Of a stretch of DNA of 34,167 nt, positions 7,681 to 16,970 are shown piece after piece (the first letter of the stretch is position 1; every line of letters starts with the position of its first letter). This stretch comes from Sporosarcina sp. E16_8 (lineage in GTDB: Bacteria; Bacillota; Bacilli; Bacillales_A; Planococcaceae). The stretch lies in contig NZ_JADPRZ010000040.1 in assembly GCF_017347095.1 (NCBI RefSeq), forward strand, positions 1 through 34,167. Direction: 5' to 3'. Under the pieces are notes generated by a model, which did no database searches, was not told the origin of the DNA, and worked only from the letters and a program-made list of their open reading frames with translations. The position numbers and the translations under genes are program-made.

Positions 7681-9084
7681 TTACACGTTGATTGTTTGTG
7701 CAGTTGTCGGCTGTAGTGCACGCTTGATATATTGGCCGCTGCCTACTGCTCCTACAAATTGTTTGTTTTTAATGACATATTCACCACGCACAAGGACACT
7801 TATAGGCTGTCCTGTCACTTCCCAGCCCTCATACGGGTTGTAGTCGACATTCATATGGTGGGTGTTCGCTGAAATTTCACGTTTTACCGTAGGATCAAAA
7901 ATTACGATATCCGCGTCAGAACCAATAGCAATCGTTCCTTTTTGTGGATATAAGCCGAAAATTTTTGCGGCATTTGTCGAAATCATATCGACAAAGTCAT
8001 AGATGGAAATTCGCCCTTTCGCTACACCTTCAGAAAATAAAATGCTAAAACGATCTTCGATAAACGGTCCACCATTTGGAATTTTAGAAAAGTCATTTAA
8101 CCCTAATTGCTTTTTCCCGTTAAAGTTAAATGAACATTGGTCCGAGCCAATTGTTTGCAGTTGCTTGGCTTTTAACGCATTCCACAAATGCGCTTGATGA
8201 TATTTCGGGCGAAGTGGTGGAGACCAAACGTATTTTGCCCCCTCGAAGCCTGGCTGTGCTAACGCTGACTGATCGAGCGTTAAATAGGGTGGACATGTTT
8301 CCCCATACACGTCATAGCCCTTTTCACGCGCTGCGATAATTTCATCTAGTGCCTCTTTGCACGTCACATGTACAACATAAAGCTTGGCTCCTGCGATATG
8401 CGCTAGTTCAATGGCCCGTTTCGTCGCCTCACCCTCTAATTCTGCGGGACGCGTCAGCGCGTGATAAATTGGCGCAGTCTGACCAGCTTGCTTGGCCTCC
8501 TCTACTAATTCATCGATGACTGAGCCATTTTCACAGTGCACCATGACAACAGCGCCAATGTCTTTTGCGATTTTAAAGGCTTTGAACAGTGTACGATCTG
8601 TCGCCTGGAATTCTTTCGCGTAAGCCATGAACACCTTGACAGACGTAATCCCTTCCCTCTCTAGTAACAACGGTAACTCGGCCTCTGTTTCAGGCGTTAA
8701 ATCACCTATCATTAAATGGAAACCGTAGTCAATGGCTGATTTGCCCTTTGCTTTTACATGCCACTTTTCCACAGCCGTCGCAAGTTTTTCTTCACCCGCA
8801 GATAAGCAAAAGTCTAAAATCGTCGTCGTCCCACCGAAGGCAGCCGCAATTGTACCCGACTTCCAATCATCGTCTGTCACTGTGTTGTTGAACGGCATAT
8901 CCAAATGCGTATGCGGATCAATTCCCCCAGGCATCACGTATTTACCCGTTGCATCTACAATTTCCGCTCCGTCAGCTGATAAATTTTTTCCGATTTGCAT
9001 AATTTTACCGTTCTCTATTAAAATATCTGCCTCATACATATCTGAAGCTGTCGCAATGAGTCCACCTTTAATCACTTTTTTCAA
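7681..9084 (-). CDS. hydA: Dihydropyrimidinase (D-hydantoinase family)
   Basis: A 467-residue cyclic amidohydrolase that opens dihydrouracil or dihydrothymine to the N-carbamoyl-beta-amino acid. GGIDPHTHLD (53-62) holds the two zinc-binding histidines H58 and H60. SVKVFMAYAKEF (near 149) has the lysine that is carboxylated in this family. MVHCENG and YVVHVTCKEAL supply further histidines, and IGSDQCSFN (about 311-319) the catalytic aspartate. Length and motif order are those of bacterial hydantoinases. The start is a TTG at 9084 after AGGGTGAGG; no better start fits. The operon context favours dihydropyrimidines as natural substrate over synthetic hydantoins. Confidence 0.95.
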   Translation of the reverse strand: MKKVIKGGLIATASDMYEADILIENGKIMQIGKNLSADGAEIVDATGKYVMPGGIDPHTHLDMPFNNTVTDDDWKSGTIAAAFGGTTTILDFCLSAGEEKLATAVEKWHVKAKGKSAIDYGFHLMIGDLTPETEAELPLLLEREGITSVKVFMAYAKEFQATDRTLFKAFKIAKDIGAVVMVHCENGSVIDELVEEAKQAGQTAPIYHALTRPAELEGEATKRAIELAHIAGAKLYVVHVTCKEALDEIIAAREKGYDVYGETCPPYLTLDQSALAQPGFEGAKYVWSPPLRPKYHQAHLWNALKAKQLQTIGSDQCSFNFNGKKQLGLNDFSKIPNGGPFIEDRFSILFSEGVAKGRISIYDFVDMISTNAAKIFGLYPQKGTIAIGSDADIVIFDPTVKREISANTHHMNVDYNPYEGWEVTGQPISVLVRGEYVIKNKQFVGAVGSGQYIKRALQPTTAQTINV

Positions 9085-9147
9085 GCTACCCTCACCCTTC
9101 CATTAATGAATGTGAAATTTAGCGAAATCTATTAATATGCTGGCTCA

Positions 9148-10395
9148 TCATGAGTTTAGTGTGTATTTTTCGCCCATGCTGAACTTCGTTTGTAGTGTCA
9201 ACACGGTGGCCAGTAACACGTCTGCACCCTTTGCACAGTCTTCAAATGTCGTTTCTTCCTCCTCACAATGACTTTTCCCCTTGATACTCGGAACAAAAAT
9301 CATTGCTGAGGGGATGAAGCTCGCGATATACTGCGCATCGTGCCCCGCCCCACTGAACATTCTATGGAAGGAATAACCAAAGTCACGACATGATTTTTCC
9401 ACTTCATTGCAAATAGCTGCCTCAAAAAACACCGTCTCCCGCCCCCATAGCTTGACCGAGCGAATGTGGCAACCGTTTTCCTCTGAAGCTAAACCCGTCA
9501 ATAGCTTCTCCACTTTGCGCATCACCGCTGGATTTTGATGACGCGAATCCATGGTAAACACTACTTCGTTCGGAATGACTGTATGAATATTAGGCGCCAC
9601 GTGCATACGCCCAAATGTGAACACAAGCTCTTCATCGATTTTGCCCAGCTGCTCATGCAAAGTCGAAATTATACGAGACGCCACAATCATCGGATCTTTA
9701 CGCATCGACATCGGTGTTGTGCCAGCGTGATTTGATTCACCTGTCACGGTAATTTCATAACACACCATGCCTAAAACGCCTTCGACCACACCAATTTCAC
9801 GTTGCTTTTCTACTAATACCGGTCCTTGTTCAATATGCAACTCAATATAAGCAAGGGCTTCTGTTAACCGTTTTCCTTGATCCCCCGCGTAACCACTCGC
9901 CTGTAATGCTTCTTGAAAAGTAATGCCCTTTTTATCGACAGACTGTAGCATTTTTTCTTTACTGAATTTTGAAGCAATGACACCTGAACTCATCATAGCT
10001 GGATCGAAGCGCGCACCTTCTTCATTCGTAAAATTTACAAGCATTAATGGGATCTCGAGCTCAATGTCGTTTTCCTTTAACGTTCGTATCGCCTCTATTG
10101 CTGTTAAAATACCTAAGACACCATCAAACCTGCCGCCTTTTTCAACCGAATCTAGATGTGATCCCATTACGATTGGTGGGCAATCTTTTTTTCCTGGTAG
10201 CATCGCATAGATATTTGCCATATCATCTACTTGAATATCCATGCCTAACTCCATGCATATTTCACAAAAATAGTCTCTCGCTAATACATCCTCTTTTGAA
10301 AGGGACAAACGGGTTACGCCCCCATTGGCAGTTGCGCCGAATTGACTAAATTTTTCAATTAACCCCTGCAATCGATTACTATTACATTTAAACAT
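9148..10395 (-). CDS. hyuC: N-carbamoyl-beta-alanine amidohydrolase (beta-ureidopropionase, M20 family)
   Basis: A 415-residue metallo-amidohydrolase of the allantoate amidohydrolase/N-carbamoyl-amino acid hydrolase family. It would release CO2 and ammonia from N-carbamoyl-beta-alanine to leave beta-alanine. Metal-site motifs appear in order: MGSHLDSVEKGGRFDGVLG (about 78-96), NEEGARF (about 122-128), HIEQGPVLVE (about 190-199), NHAGTTPMSMRKDP (about 224-237), and GAGHDAQY near the C-terminus. The frame can begin two codons earlier at a TTG, but GAGAGGA stands 7 bases before the ATG at 10395, so that is used. It is the first gene of the minus-strand operon; 63 bases separate it from hydA. A hydantoin-pathway role cannot be excluded, but PreTA nearby argues for pyrimidines. 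Confidence 0.92.
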   Translation of the reverse strand: MFKCNSNRLQGLIEKFSQFGATANGGVTRLSLSKEDVLARDYFCEICMELGMDIQVDDMANIYAMLPGKKDCPPIVMGSHLDSVEKGGRFDGVLGILTAIEAIRTLKENDIELEIPLMLVNFTNEEGARFDPAMMSSGVIASKFSKEKMLQSVDKKGITFQEALQASGYAGDQGKRLTEALAYIELHIEQGPVLVEKQREIGVVEGVLGMVCYEITVTGESNHAGTTPMSMRKDPMIVASRIISTLHEQLGKIDEELVFTFGRMHVAPNIHTVIPNEVVFTMDSRHQNPAVMRKVEKLLTGLASEENGCHIRSVKLWGRETVFFEAAICNEVEKSCRDFGYSFHRMFSGAGHDAQYIASFIPSAMIFVPSIKGKSHCEEEETTFEDCAKGADVLLATVLTLQTKFSMGEKYTLNS

Positions 10396-10417
10396 ATGCA
10401 AGTCCTCTCTTTCACAG

Positions 10418-10488
10418 TTATTAAAAAGTGTTTGTTTTTGAAGATTACAAATTTTGAATTATTAAAAAGTTGTTGTTTATGAAAATTA
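10418..10488. promoter_or_regulatory. Pair of 30-bp direct repeats, candidate PucR operators
   Basis: Two 30-base units, 10418-10447 and 10459-10488, agree at 26 of 30 positions. Both begin TTATTAAAAAGT and contain TTGTTT and a GAA-ATTA end. Their starts are 41 bases apart, close to four helical turns, so a protein would meet both on the same face of the DNA. They lie in the gap between the divergent hyuC operon and the tandem pucR genes, where an activator of the catabolic operon is expected to bind. Binding by either PucR protein is inference. Confidence 0.6.
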
Positions 10489-10535
10489 TATAATAGAAAG
10501 CATTTGGAAGATATGGGTATAAAGCTAAGAAAGTA

Positions 10536-10549
10536 TGTGCAAGTGCACA
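10536..10549. promoter_or_regulatory. Inverted repeat upstream of the first pucR gene
   Basis: TGTGCA-AG-TGCACA is a perfect 6-base inverted repeat with a 2-base spacer, 41 bases upstream of the pucR start and downstream of the direct repeats. A TATAAT at 10571-10576 lies so close to the ribosome binding site that it may not be the promoter. An operator role is possible but unproven. Confidence 0.35.
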
Positions 10550-10590
10550 ATATGTATGGTACGTTATTTGTATAATAAGGGGGGGCTGTT

Positions 10591-11760
10591 ATGGGAACGA
10601 TTGGCAAAATCGTAGAGGGGGCTCTATTCCCGATGCTGACATTAGTAGCTGGACAAAGCGGTATGTATCGAAGAGTTACAGGTATTAACGTAGTAGAAAG
10701 CATTGATTTAATCATGTTTTGCCGCCCAAATGAATTAGTTGTGACAACAGGTATTAACTTTCCACACCAAAATACATCCTTAGAACAACTCGTTAAACTG
10801 GCGTACACTAAAAATATAGCTGGTTTTATCGTGAATACGGGGCCATATATTCCTGACATTCCTGAATCGGTCATGTCGTTTGCCAATGAGCATGAATTGC
10901 CCATTTTTCAAATGCCTTGGGACCGCCGTGTAGCCGATCTTTTAAAAACGACATTTCAATTTATCACCACTCACGAGCAAGAACACTCCACCGAAGACCA
11001 AGTCCTTTACAACTTACTGTTTCACTACAAACAGCACGTCGATTCCACAAGGCAAAATTTAACCCAACTTGGATTTCCACAAGGCGCAGAATTGGCCATC
11101 ATCACTTGTACAACAACAGATGCACACAGCAGCATTGACCGTTACGAGGTCCTCATTCAGCTCGCATTTCGAAATAGATATAAACGCTTTTTAAGACTCA
11201 AGCACAAAAATCAACTCATCTATCTCATCAACCGAACACAAATCACTACATCCAATAGCCCTTTCTCAAAAACAGTTGAAGACATCTACGACAAAATCAC
11301 TCAGGAAAACGATAGCTTAAATGTCATCATTGGCAAAGGGAATTTTTATGAAGACTACGAAAACATCCATAAAAGTTACGAGGAATCACTCACCGTCATT
11401 CAATTAGCACAGCTGCACAACAACCGCTTCTTATATAAATACAAAGAAATTGGAGCCTATAAAATTATTATGGGTGTGCAAAATCGGACATTAATTGAAT
11501 CCTTTAGTCAGGATATACTTGGACAGCTTTATCGATATGATGATTTGCACAACTCCGATTACGTGTCATTTTTACGTATTTACCTTGAAGAAAACGGCAG
11601 TACGAGTAAAATTAGTGAACGTTTATTCATTCATCGCAACACTGTCCTATATAAAATCAAAAAAGTAGAACTTCTATTAGATATGGACGCCACCAACCCT
11701 TTTACAAAAACCAATTTATATATGGCCTTTTTAATAGAAGATGTGTTGACGCATCAATAA
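10591..11760 (+). CDS. PucR-family transcriptional regulator
   Basis: A 389-residue regulator of the PucR/CdaR type, the family of the purine-catabolism activator PucR in Bacillus subtilis. The N-terminus (about 10-125) is the PucR sensing domain with LTLVAGQSGMYRRVTGINV and PNELVVTTGINF. The middle is a GGDEF-like fold without a GGDEF signature. The C-terminus carries the PucR-type helix-turn-helix, NGSTSKISERLFIHRNTVLY (about 332-351). AAGGGGGGG precedes the ATG. It is divergent from the pyrimidine operon and 25 bases ahead of a second regulator of the same family, so the two are cotranscribed and probably sense a pathway intermediate. Which intermediate is unknown. Confidence 0.9.
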   Translation: MGTIGKIVEGALFPMLTLVAGQSGMYRRVTGINVVESIDLIMFCRPNELVVTTGINFPHQNTSLEQLVKLAYTKNIAGFIVNTGPYIPDIPESVMSFANEHELPIFQMPWDRRVADLLKTTFQFITTHEQEHSTEDQVLYNLLFHYKQHVDSTRQNLTQLGFPQGAELAIITCTTTDAHSSIDRYEVLIQLAFRNRYKRFLRLKHKNQLIYLINRTQITTSNSPFSKTVEDIYDKITQENDSLNVIIGKGNFYEDYENIHKSYEESLTVIQLAQLHNNRFLYKYKEIGAYKIIMGVQNRTLIESFSQDILGQLYRYDDLHNSDYVSFLRIYLEENGSTSKISERLFIHRNTVLYKIKKVELLLDMDATNPFTKTNLYMAFLIEDVLTHQ

Positions 11761-11785
11761 TTATGCGTGATAGGAGGAGGAAGTT

Positions 11786-13336
11786 ATGAATGGATTTTCA
11801 CTCACTGTAGCTGATGTACTGACGAAAAAGTTATTCAGTAGCGCAAAGCTTCTTGCTGGTGCAGAGGGGCAACTCAATGTCATCAAATGGGTGCATATCG
11901 TCGAAAATATGGATGCTGCCAAATTATTAAAGGGCAATGAATTAATTTTGACAACGGGTATTCATTTGAAAAACAATGACGATGACTTCCATAACTTTAT
12001 TCACCAATTAATTGCATCCAAATCAGCTGGGCTGTGCATTGAGCTCGGTAGCTCCATTCAAAAAATTCCTGATTGCATACAGCAACTGGCGACTGACTAC
12101 CAATTCCCTCTTATTATCTTTCAACAGGAGGTAGCCTTTGTCGAAATCACCCAAGAAATACACAGCATCCTCATCAATCAGCAATATGGCATGGTGAAAA
12201 ACCTGGAAAACTACGCTCAGCAAATTAATAAATACACACTTACCGCCAACAATTACGAGCAAATTTTAATGCACCTCTATAAACATCTTGGCTTGCAAGT
12301 CATCTTTACATTCAATGGGCAAAAGCCTTTGTTTATTCCCAATATTCAGCAGGACAAGTATGACAAGATGCAACAACAAGCAAGCCCTGATTATGAGGAA
12401 AAACATGTTATTCGCTGTGAGGTGAATATTTTCAACCAGTATTATGGGGAGGTATGTTTGTTTTCCCCGCAGCGCGTCGTCAATGAATACGATGCACTTA
12501 TTTTAGATCGCACGGTTATTGCACTATCACACTATTTATTGCGGGTTTTGTATAGCGAGGAAAAAAAAGCTGTAGAGGATCGTGAAGTTTTAAAGCAATG
12601 GTTGAATGGCCTATCCAATGTGGAGGAATTGACACATTTCCTGCAAGACCATCATGCAGATATCACGACAAGTCATTGGCTGGTCATGATACATCAAATC
12701 CACAAAAGTAAAAGCAGTGATTTAACGTACTATAAGCTGTTTACGCGCAATGTCTTAGAGAAGTTAGATTTCTATCCGTTTATCATAGAAAAGCAACAAC
12801 AGCTTATTTTTATTTTAGCGAATTTACGCGCACAAGATACGTATAAGCAACGTATCGAACAAGCCATTACACAAATCCATGATAATCAGCAAAAATATAA
12901 ATATGCTGACTTTAAAATTTCAGTCGCTGTAGGCAAATACGTCACTCATTTCCAAGCTGTCAATACTAGCTTTCTAACAGCGAAAGACACCTTACACATT
13001 CGGTGGAAAGCCCCACAGCTTTCGTATTTTCACGAGGATTTACACCTTCACCATTTAATTTTACAATTACAAAAAAGTCCATATATTATGGACATGATGA
13101 CCGAATATATACAGCCCGTTATTGACTATGACCGCAAGCATAGTAGTAAATTAGTCGAAACATTAAAAGTATACTTAGACACAAATGGTCAGAAAAAAGA
13201 CACTGCCGAACGCCTGTTTATCGTTAGACAAACACTGTACCATCGTTTGGAAAAAATTGAGCAACTGCTTGGCCAAGATTTCATGCAAACAGAAAAGCGA
13301 TTAGCACTAGAGTTAATACTGTTTACCGACAAATAA
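11786..13336 (+). CDS. Second PucR-family transcriptional regulator
   Basis: A 516-residue protein with the same layout as its upstream neighbour but with a longer central part. It has an N-terminal PucR domain (LTVADVLTKKLFSSAKLLAG, then GNELILTTGIHLK), a central region of about 250 residues containing a GGDEF-like fold, and a C-terminal helix-turn-helix, NGQKKDTAERLFIVRQTLYH (about 468-487). GGAGGAGG lies just before the ATG. The two regulators share domain order but few residues outside the motifs, so the pair is old or was assembled from different sources. They may form a heteromer or respond to different signals (for example uracil and beta-alanine); this is inference. Confidence 0.9.
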   Translation: MNGFSLTVADVLTKKLFSSAKLLAGAEGQLNVIKWVHIVENMDAAKLLKGNELILTTGIHLKNNDDDFHNFIHQLIASKSAGLCIELGSSIQKIPDCIQQLATDYQFPLIIFQQEVAFVEITQEIHSILINQQYGMVKNLENYAQQINKYTLTANNYEQILMHLYKHLGLQVIFTFNGQKPLFIPNIQQDKYDKMQQQASPDYEEKHVIRCEVNIFNQYYGEVCLFSPQRVVNEYDALILDRTVIALSHYLLRVLYSEEKKAVEDREVLKQWLNGLSNVEELTHFLQDHHADITTSHWLVMIHQIHKSKSSDLTYYKLFTRNVLEKLDFYPFIIEKQQQLIFILANLRAQDTYKQRIEQAITQIHDNQQKYKYADFKISVAVGKYVTHFQAVNTSFLTAKDTLHIRWKAPQLSYFHEDLHLHHLILQLQKSPYIMDMMTEYIQPVIDYDRKHSSKLVETLKVYLDTNGQKKDTAERLFIVRQTLYHRLEKIEQLLGQDFMQTEKRLALELILFTDK

Positions 13337-13741
13337 CTATTCCCTTCACTCACCTTATGTGAAAAGCAACTGCCTATTTATTTTACATTGTGTATATTGT
13401 TATTTTTCCCGAAAGATTGAATAATAGATTTATAGAACGACACTAGCCTTGCATTAAATCTATCCACCAGCCCTGAATACTCAAATTATTCAGCAACTTA
13501 ATCCCGTGCAAAAAAAGTACTTTATATTGGCTAAAGTCAGTTGGTATCCCTCCAAATTCAAACGAAAACGAACTTTCGCACAAATGTAATTGTGAATTAA
13601 AACCAATTGAATGGACTCACCTCTATTGAAGTGTTTCCCTTTTTGCCTCTGAACCGCGAAATTGAATAGAGCAAATTTTCCATCGTGATTTATGCAACGC
13701 TAGTGATAGCTTGATGATACATGAAGGAGTGATGATGTTCG
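13337..13741. other. 405-bp intergenic region before the aminotransferase gene
   Basis: No gene is visible here, so the region must hold the end of the regulator transcript and probably the promoter of the aminotransferase/dehydrogenase pair. A weak sigma-54-like arrangement (GACAC, 5 bases, TTGCAT, near 13442-13457) lacks the second G of the -24 element and no sigma-54 activator is encoded nearby, so it is not called. The direct repeats at 10.4 kb do not recur here. Confidence 0.4.
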
Positions 13742-15103
13742 ATGACGAATTTAACGAGTCAAAATTGGCAAGTAAAAGATGAACAATATGTATGGCATTC
13801 CATGAAGCCCTACAACCCAAACGCAACGACAATCATTCAGAAATCGAAAGGCGCTTGGATTACGGACATTGATGGCAAACGTTATTTAGATGCGATGTCT
13901 GGTTTATGGTGTGTGAACGTTGGCTACGGGCGAGAGGAACTCGCCAAAGCCGCTTACGAGCAATTACTGGAAAATGCCTATACTCCCCTATCCGTAGGGC
14001 ATATTCCTGCCATTCAACTAAGCGAAAAAATCAGCGAATTATTAGGCGATGATTATGTTGTATTTTTCTCTAATAGTGGTTCGGAGGCGAATGAAGCCGC
14101 CTTCAAGATCGCACGTCAATATCATCAGCAAAAAGGTCACACAAATCGCACCAAATTCATTTCTCGCTATCGTGCCTACCACGGCAATACGATGGGGGCA
14201 TTAGCCGCAACAGGGCAAGCACAGCGCAAATATAAATACGAACCGTTAGCACCTGGCTTCATTCATGTTGCACCACCAGATGCCTACCGTGCAAACGAAG
14301 ATCATATTACAGAGTCCTCTGACCTACCGTCTGTTCAGGCGATCGATAATGTCATGACGTGGGAATTTTCCGAGACGATTGCCGGCGTTATACTCGAGCC
14401 TATTATTACCGGAGGCGGCGTAATTATGCCACATGAGGACTATTTACGTGGAGTAAAAGCAGTTTGCGAAAAGCATGGGGCCCTGCTCATTGTCGATGAA
14501 GTAATTTGCGGCTTTGGTCGTACAGGCAAGGCATTTGGCTTCCAAAACTATGGCATTCAGCCGGATATTGTCACAATGGCAAAAGGCTTAACAAGCGCTT
14601 ATATGCCTTTATCTGCCACAGCTGTGCGTCGCGAAATTTATGAGGCCTTTGGAGGAAGCGAGGAGTACGACTTTTTCCGCCACGTCAACACATTTGGTGG
14701 TTCTCCGGCGGCTTGTGCGGTTGCACTCAAAAATATCGAAATCATGGAAAATGAAAATCTATTTGCTCGCTCAGAAGAAATGGGTGCAATTATCCATGCG
14801 GAACTACAAGAACGCTTAAAGGATCATCCAAATGTCGGCAACATCCGCGGGAAAGGCTTACTGATTGGCATTGAGCTTGTGAGTGACAAATACAGCAAAG
14901 CGCCACTTGATGTAACTGCTGTCAACAAAGTCATCGCTTTATGTAAAGAACAAGGGTTAATCATCGGGAAAAATGGTGTCACGGTTGCGGGCTTTAACAA
15001 TACGTTAACACTCGCTCCACCACTAATTATTTCATTAGTAGAAAAAGATTTGATTGTTGAAAAACTTACGCACGCTTTAAATGAACTACTACCAAAAGCG
15101 TGA
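13742..15103 (+). CDS. Class III omega-amino acid aminotransferase (likely beta-alanine:pyruvate type)
   Basis: A 453-residue PLP-dependent class III aminotransferase that, in this context, would convert beta-alanine (or 3-aminoisobutyrate) to malonate (or methylmalonate) semialdehyde. Visible features are DAMSGLWCVNVGYG (about 43-56), FFSNSGSEANEAAFKIARQY (PLP-phosphate site, about 102-121), SRYRAYHGNT, LIVDEVICGFGRTG with the cofactor-binding aspartate (about 248-261), and MAKGLTSAYMPL with the Schiff-base lysine at K281. AAGGAGTGAT lies about 12 bases before the ATG, a rather long spacing. The dehydrogenase that consumes the product begins 22 bases after the stop. The sequence alone does not fix the amino acceptor. 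Confidence 0.9.
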   Translation: MTNLTSQNWQVKDEQYVWHSMKPYNPNATTIIQKSKGAWITDIDGKRYLDAMSGLWCVNVGYGREELAKAAYEQLLENAYTPLSVGHIPAIQLSEKISELLGDDYVVFFSNSGSEANEAAFKIARQYHQQKGHTNRTKFISRYRAYHGNTMGALAATGQAQRKYKYEPLAPGFIHVAPPDAYRANEDHITESSDLPSVQAIDNVMTWEFSETIAGVILEPIITGGGVIMPHEDYLRGVKAVCEKHGALLIVDEVICGFGRTGKAFGFQNYGIQPDIVTMAKGLTSAYMPLSATAVRREIYEAFGGSEEYDFFRHVNTFGGSPAACAVALKNIEIMENENLFARSEEMGAIIHAELQERLKDHPNVGNIRGKGLLIGIELVSDKYSKAPLDVTAVNKVIALCKEQGLIIGKNGVTVAGFNNTLTLAPPLIISLVEKDLIVEKLTHALNELLPKA

Positions 15104-15125
15104 AACACAAGGGGGAAATGAGTGT

Positions 15126-16646
15126 ATGGTAACGAATACAGAGGTAAAAGAACTAGGCCATTTTATTAATGGTGAAATCGTTGCAGGCAAAAGTGGTCAC
15201 TTCTCAGATGTTTTCAATCCAAGTTCAGGGGCAGTGATTGCACGCGTCCCTATTGCAACGAAAGAGGAAGTGCAAGGCGCAATTGCAACTGCTAAAGCGG
15301 CCTTTCCAGCATGGCGCGCCCTGTCGGTTGGCAAACGCGTTGAAATTGTCATGAAGTTTCGTCAATTGATGACCGCACGTATGGATGCGCTCATAGACAT
15401 CATTTGTATCGAAAGCGGAAAAACAATGGAGGATGCCAAGGGTGAAATCACACGTGGTTTAGAATCCGTCGACTTAGCCATCAATGCCCCCCACCTATTA
15501 AAAGGCGAATACTCCGTCAATGTTGGTGGGAATATTAATGCTTATTCCGCAAAAGCACCACTCGGCGTTGTTGCATCGATTTCCCCATTCAACTTTCCAG
15601 TGATGGTGCCACTTGCCATGACTTGTATGGCGGTCGCAGTCGGCAATTCCGTCATTTTAAAGCCGTCCGAGCGCGTGCCATGCTCCGCATTATTTTTATC
15701 GGAACTGTGGAAAGAAGCGGGTTTACCAGATGGTGTTTGGACAGTCATCAATGGCGACAAGGATGCGGTCAACGAGCTTTTAGAAAACCCTGCTGTTGAA
15801 GCCATTTCGTTTGTCGGCTCGACAGCAGTCGCTGATTATATTTACACAACCGGTTCAAAATACGGCAAGCGCGTTACGGCATTAGGTGGCGGTAAAAACA
15901 ATATGATTGTCATGCCAGATGCAGATTTAGATCAGGTCGCAAACGCATTTTTAGGCGCGGCTTTCGGGGCAGCTTCCCAGCGCTGTATGGCCATTTCCAC
16001 AATCATTCCAGTTGGCGAAGAAACAGCGAATAACCTTGTCAAAATACTGGCTGATAAAATCGCGAAATTAAAAGTGGGGCCATACACAGATTCAGACGTT
16101 GATTTTGGACCTGTTATTACAAAGCAATCAAAGGACGCAATCATTGGCTTTATCGACCGTAGCCTAGAAGAAGGCGCTACACTCGTATGCGATGGTCGCA
16201 ACCCAGACATCGCTGAAAAGTCCAACGGCTTCTATCTAGGTCCTACCCTATTAGACAACGTCAAACCTGGCATGGAAGTTTATGAGCAAGAGGTATTCGG
16301 TCCTGCTCGTAACGTCGTTCGGGTAGATTCATTAGAGGAAGCAATCGCCTTAACCAATGCACATGAGCTCGGTAACGGTGTTACAATTTTCACGAATAAC
16401 GGGGCGGCCGCTCGCAAATTCACAACGGAGATTGACGTCGGAATGGTTGGGGTAAACGTGCCAATTCCAATTCCTGTTGGTTATCATAACTTTGCCGGTT
16501 GGAAACGTTCTAGATTTGGTGAGGGGCATATGTTTGGGCCTGACCAAGTCCGCTTCTTCACCAAGACCAAAACCATTTCAGAAAAGTGGTTTGAAGAAAA
16601 CAGCGAATCCGCGTCCACATTTGCATTTCCAAGTAACAACGACTGA
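15126..16646 (+). CDS. mmsA: CoA-acylating (methyl)malonate-semialdehyde dehydrogenase
   Basis: A 506-residue aldehyde dehydrogenase of the MmsA/IolA type, which converts malonate semialdehyde to acetyl-CoA, or methylmalonate semialdehyde to propionyl-CoA, with NAD+ and CoA and loss of CO2. ISPFNFPVMVPL (about 155-166), the glycine-rich FVGSTAVADYIY, ALGGGKNNMIV and the catalytic cysteine in GAASQRCMAIS (C287) are all present. Gly-Gly-Lys-Asn in place of the usual Glu region is typical of the CoA-dependent branch. The frame extends upstream into the aminotransferase gene, but AAGGGGG lies about 10 bases before the ATG at 15126, so that start is chosen. It completes the pyrimidine route. Confidence 0.93.
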   Translation: MVTNTEVKELGHFINGEIVAGKSGHFSDVFNPSSGAVIARVPIATKEEVQGAIATAKAAFPAWRALSVGKRVEIVMKFRQLMTARMDALIDIICIESGKTMEDAKGEITRGLESVDLAINAPHLLKGEYSVNVGGNINAYSAKAPLGVVASISPFNFPVMVPLAMTCMAVAVGNSVILKPSERVPCSALFLSELWKEAGLPDGVWTVINGDKDAVNELLENPAVEAISFVGSTAVADYIYTTGSKYGKRVTALGGGKNNMIVMPDADLDQVANAFLGAAFGAASQRCMAISTIIPVGEETANNLVKILADKIAKLKVGPYTDSDVDFGPVITKQSKDAIIGFIDRSLEEGATLVCDGRNPDIAEKSNGFYLGPTLLDNVKPGMEVYEQEVFGPARNVVRVDSLEEAIALTNAHELGNGVTIFTNNGAAARKFTTEIDVGMVGVNVPIPIPVGYHNFAGWKRSRFGEGHMFGPDQVRFFTKTKTISEKWFEENSESASTFAFPSNND

Positions 16647-16736
16647 TGGTGCGCGAAAAATAATGTTAATCTTCAACCAGAGGCGGTTTTCTTCATCCCC
16701 CACTGATTGTTAGTTTAACCATTCGGGCAGTTGATC

Positions 16737-16776
16737 CCCACTTATTCTTCTCGTGATCCCGAAGACTTTAAGTGGG
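16737..16776 (+). terminator. Possible terminator after mmsA
   Basis: CCCACTTA (16737-16744) and TAAGTGGG (16769-16776) form an 8-bp stem with a long loop, followed by AAGTTTT. It lies about 90 bases after mmsA. The weak T tract and 24-base loop make it a moderate candidate, and it could instead be a dispersed intergenic element. Confidence 0.4.
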
Positions 16777-16970
16777 AAGTTTTACTGCACGTTAATGCGG
16801 GATAAACTACTAGTCATTCAACAAGTCATCTATAATTTTAAAAACCGAAAATGCTTTTTAGTTAAAACAGGGCACCTCTTGTTCATTATTTCGCAGCGGC
16901 CAGGGGGTGATCAAGTTAGTTACTAGTATGTTTGGTTAATCACCAGACGAGTTGTTTTCACACAAAAAAT

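Noticed and set aside
13442..13457. Sigma-54-like promoter before the aminotransferase gene
   Set aside because: The -24 element lacks its GG, the distance to the gene is about 285 bases and no sigma-54 activator is encoded nearby.
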